Below, piece by piece: positions 62,354 through 64,000 of a DNA stretch of 64,000 nucleotides. Both the position numbers and the translations under genes were made by a program. The stretch comes from Roseovarius sp. SCSIO 43702 (GTDB taxonomy: Bacteria > Pseudomonadota > Alphaproteobacteria > Rhodobacterales > Rhodobacteraceae). The notes below the pieces were generated by a model, which saw only the letters and a program-made list of their open reading frames with translations, was not told where the DNA came from and made no database searches. Position 1 is the stretch's first letter. Every line of letters begins with the position of its first letter. The stretch is from assembly GCF_019599045.1 (NCBI RefSeq), contig NZ_CP080623.1, positions 1,076,501-1,140,500 on the forward strand, in the 5' to 3' direction.

Positions 62354-64000
<1,647 letters not shown>

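Overview
The window is a 64 kb piece of a high-GC chromosome. It looks like a marine-type alphaproteobacterium of the Rhodobacteraceae (Roseobacter group). The reasons are a complete NepR/EcfG/PhyR/PhyK general stress response locus, a GcrA cell-cycle regulator, DUF1328/DUF883/DUF1467 proteins, an FnrL-type half-site palindrome, and the overall gene style. I cannot name the genus from sequence alone. There is no IS element, prophage, CRISPR array, rRNA or tRNA that I can support. This is ordinary chromosomal backbone with several small regulatory surprises.

Layout. 2-1994: tail of an HtrA/DegP-type protease and rarA. 2176-9878: an oligopeptide-type ABC importer with two tandem paralogous Tat-secreted binding proteins, a DppB-like permease, an enlarged DppC-like permease and a double ATPase, closed by a strong terminator. 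9950-10321: two tandem, previously uncalled 39-residue membrane proteins on the minus strand. 10602-10701: a dispersed repeat whose second copy is at 55583-55682. 10786-18027: a GMC oxidoreductase followed by a phosphonate catabolic set (phnW, phnA, phnY and a pbfA-like PLP enzyme). Together these convert 2-aminoethylphosphonate, and probably its hydroxylated form, through phosphonoacetaldehyde and phosphonoacetate to acetate and phosphate.

18034-28444: the general stress response region. It holds an entericidin lipoprotein, a PhyK-type kinase, ecfG, nepR and, divergently, phyR. Around these are small envelope genes (DUF1328, DUF883, holin-like, PLDc_N, BrkB/YihY, a phospholipase D), a degenerate receiver, a Crp/Fnr regulator and an AI-2E family transporter. 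By eye, sites of the EcfG type (GGAAC, 16-17 bases, CGTT) lie before phyR, DUF883, DUF1328, entericidin, the PLDc_N-brkB pair and, farther away, the hemerythrin gene at 39 kb. Variants with one mismatch lie before nepR and possibly before the phospholipase D and hemolysin III genes.

28463-50382: mostly housekeeping genes (gamma-glutamyltransferase, carB, an outer-membrane barrel, pabB, cfa, aspS, hemerythrin, GNAT, a response regulator, methylmalonyl-CoA epimerase, EI24 and nitroreductase proteins, an M48 lipoprotein protease, a short YigZ, a DUF6455 gene behind an FNR-type box, hemolysin III, rimO, an AsmA protein, an MliC-like inhibitor, gcrA). 50513-55572: an ABC-2 permease, then argD-argF preceded by a candidate arginine-rich leader peptide and terminator, a cupin, and gnd. 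55765-64000: a PiT phosphate transporter, a Nudix hydrolase, hrpB, a DUF3108 protein, meaB (a partner of methylmalonyl-CoA mutase, matching the epimerase at 41 kb) and an ABC exporter cut by the window end.

The most notable observations are the candidate arginine attenuator before argDF, the twin 39-residue membrane proteins, the dispersed repeat with a 12-base tandem core, the dense cluster of EcfG-type promoters around the stress locus, and the phosphonate operon with a hairpin-repeat array between phnA and phnY.
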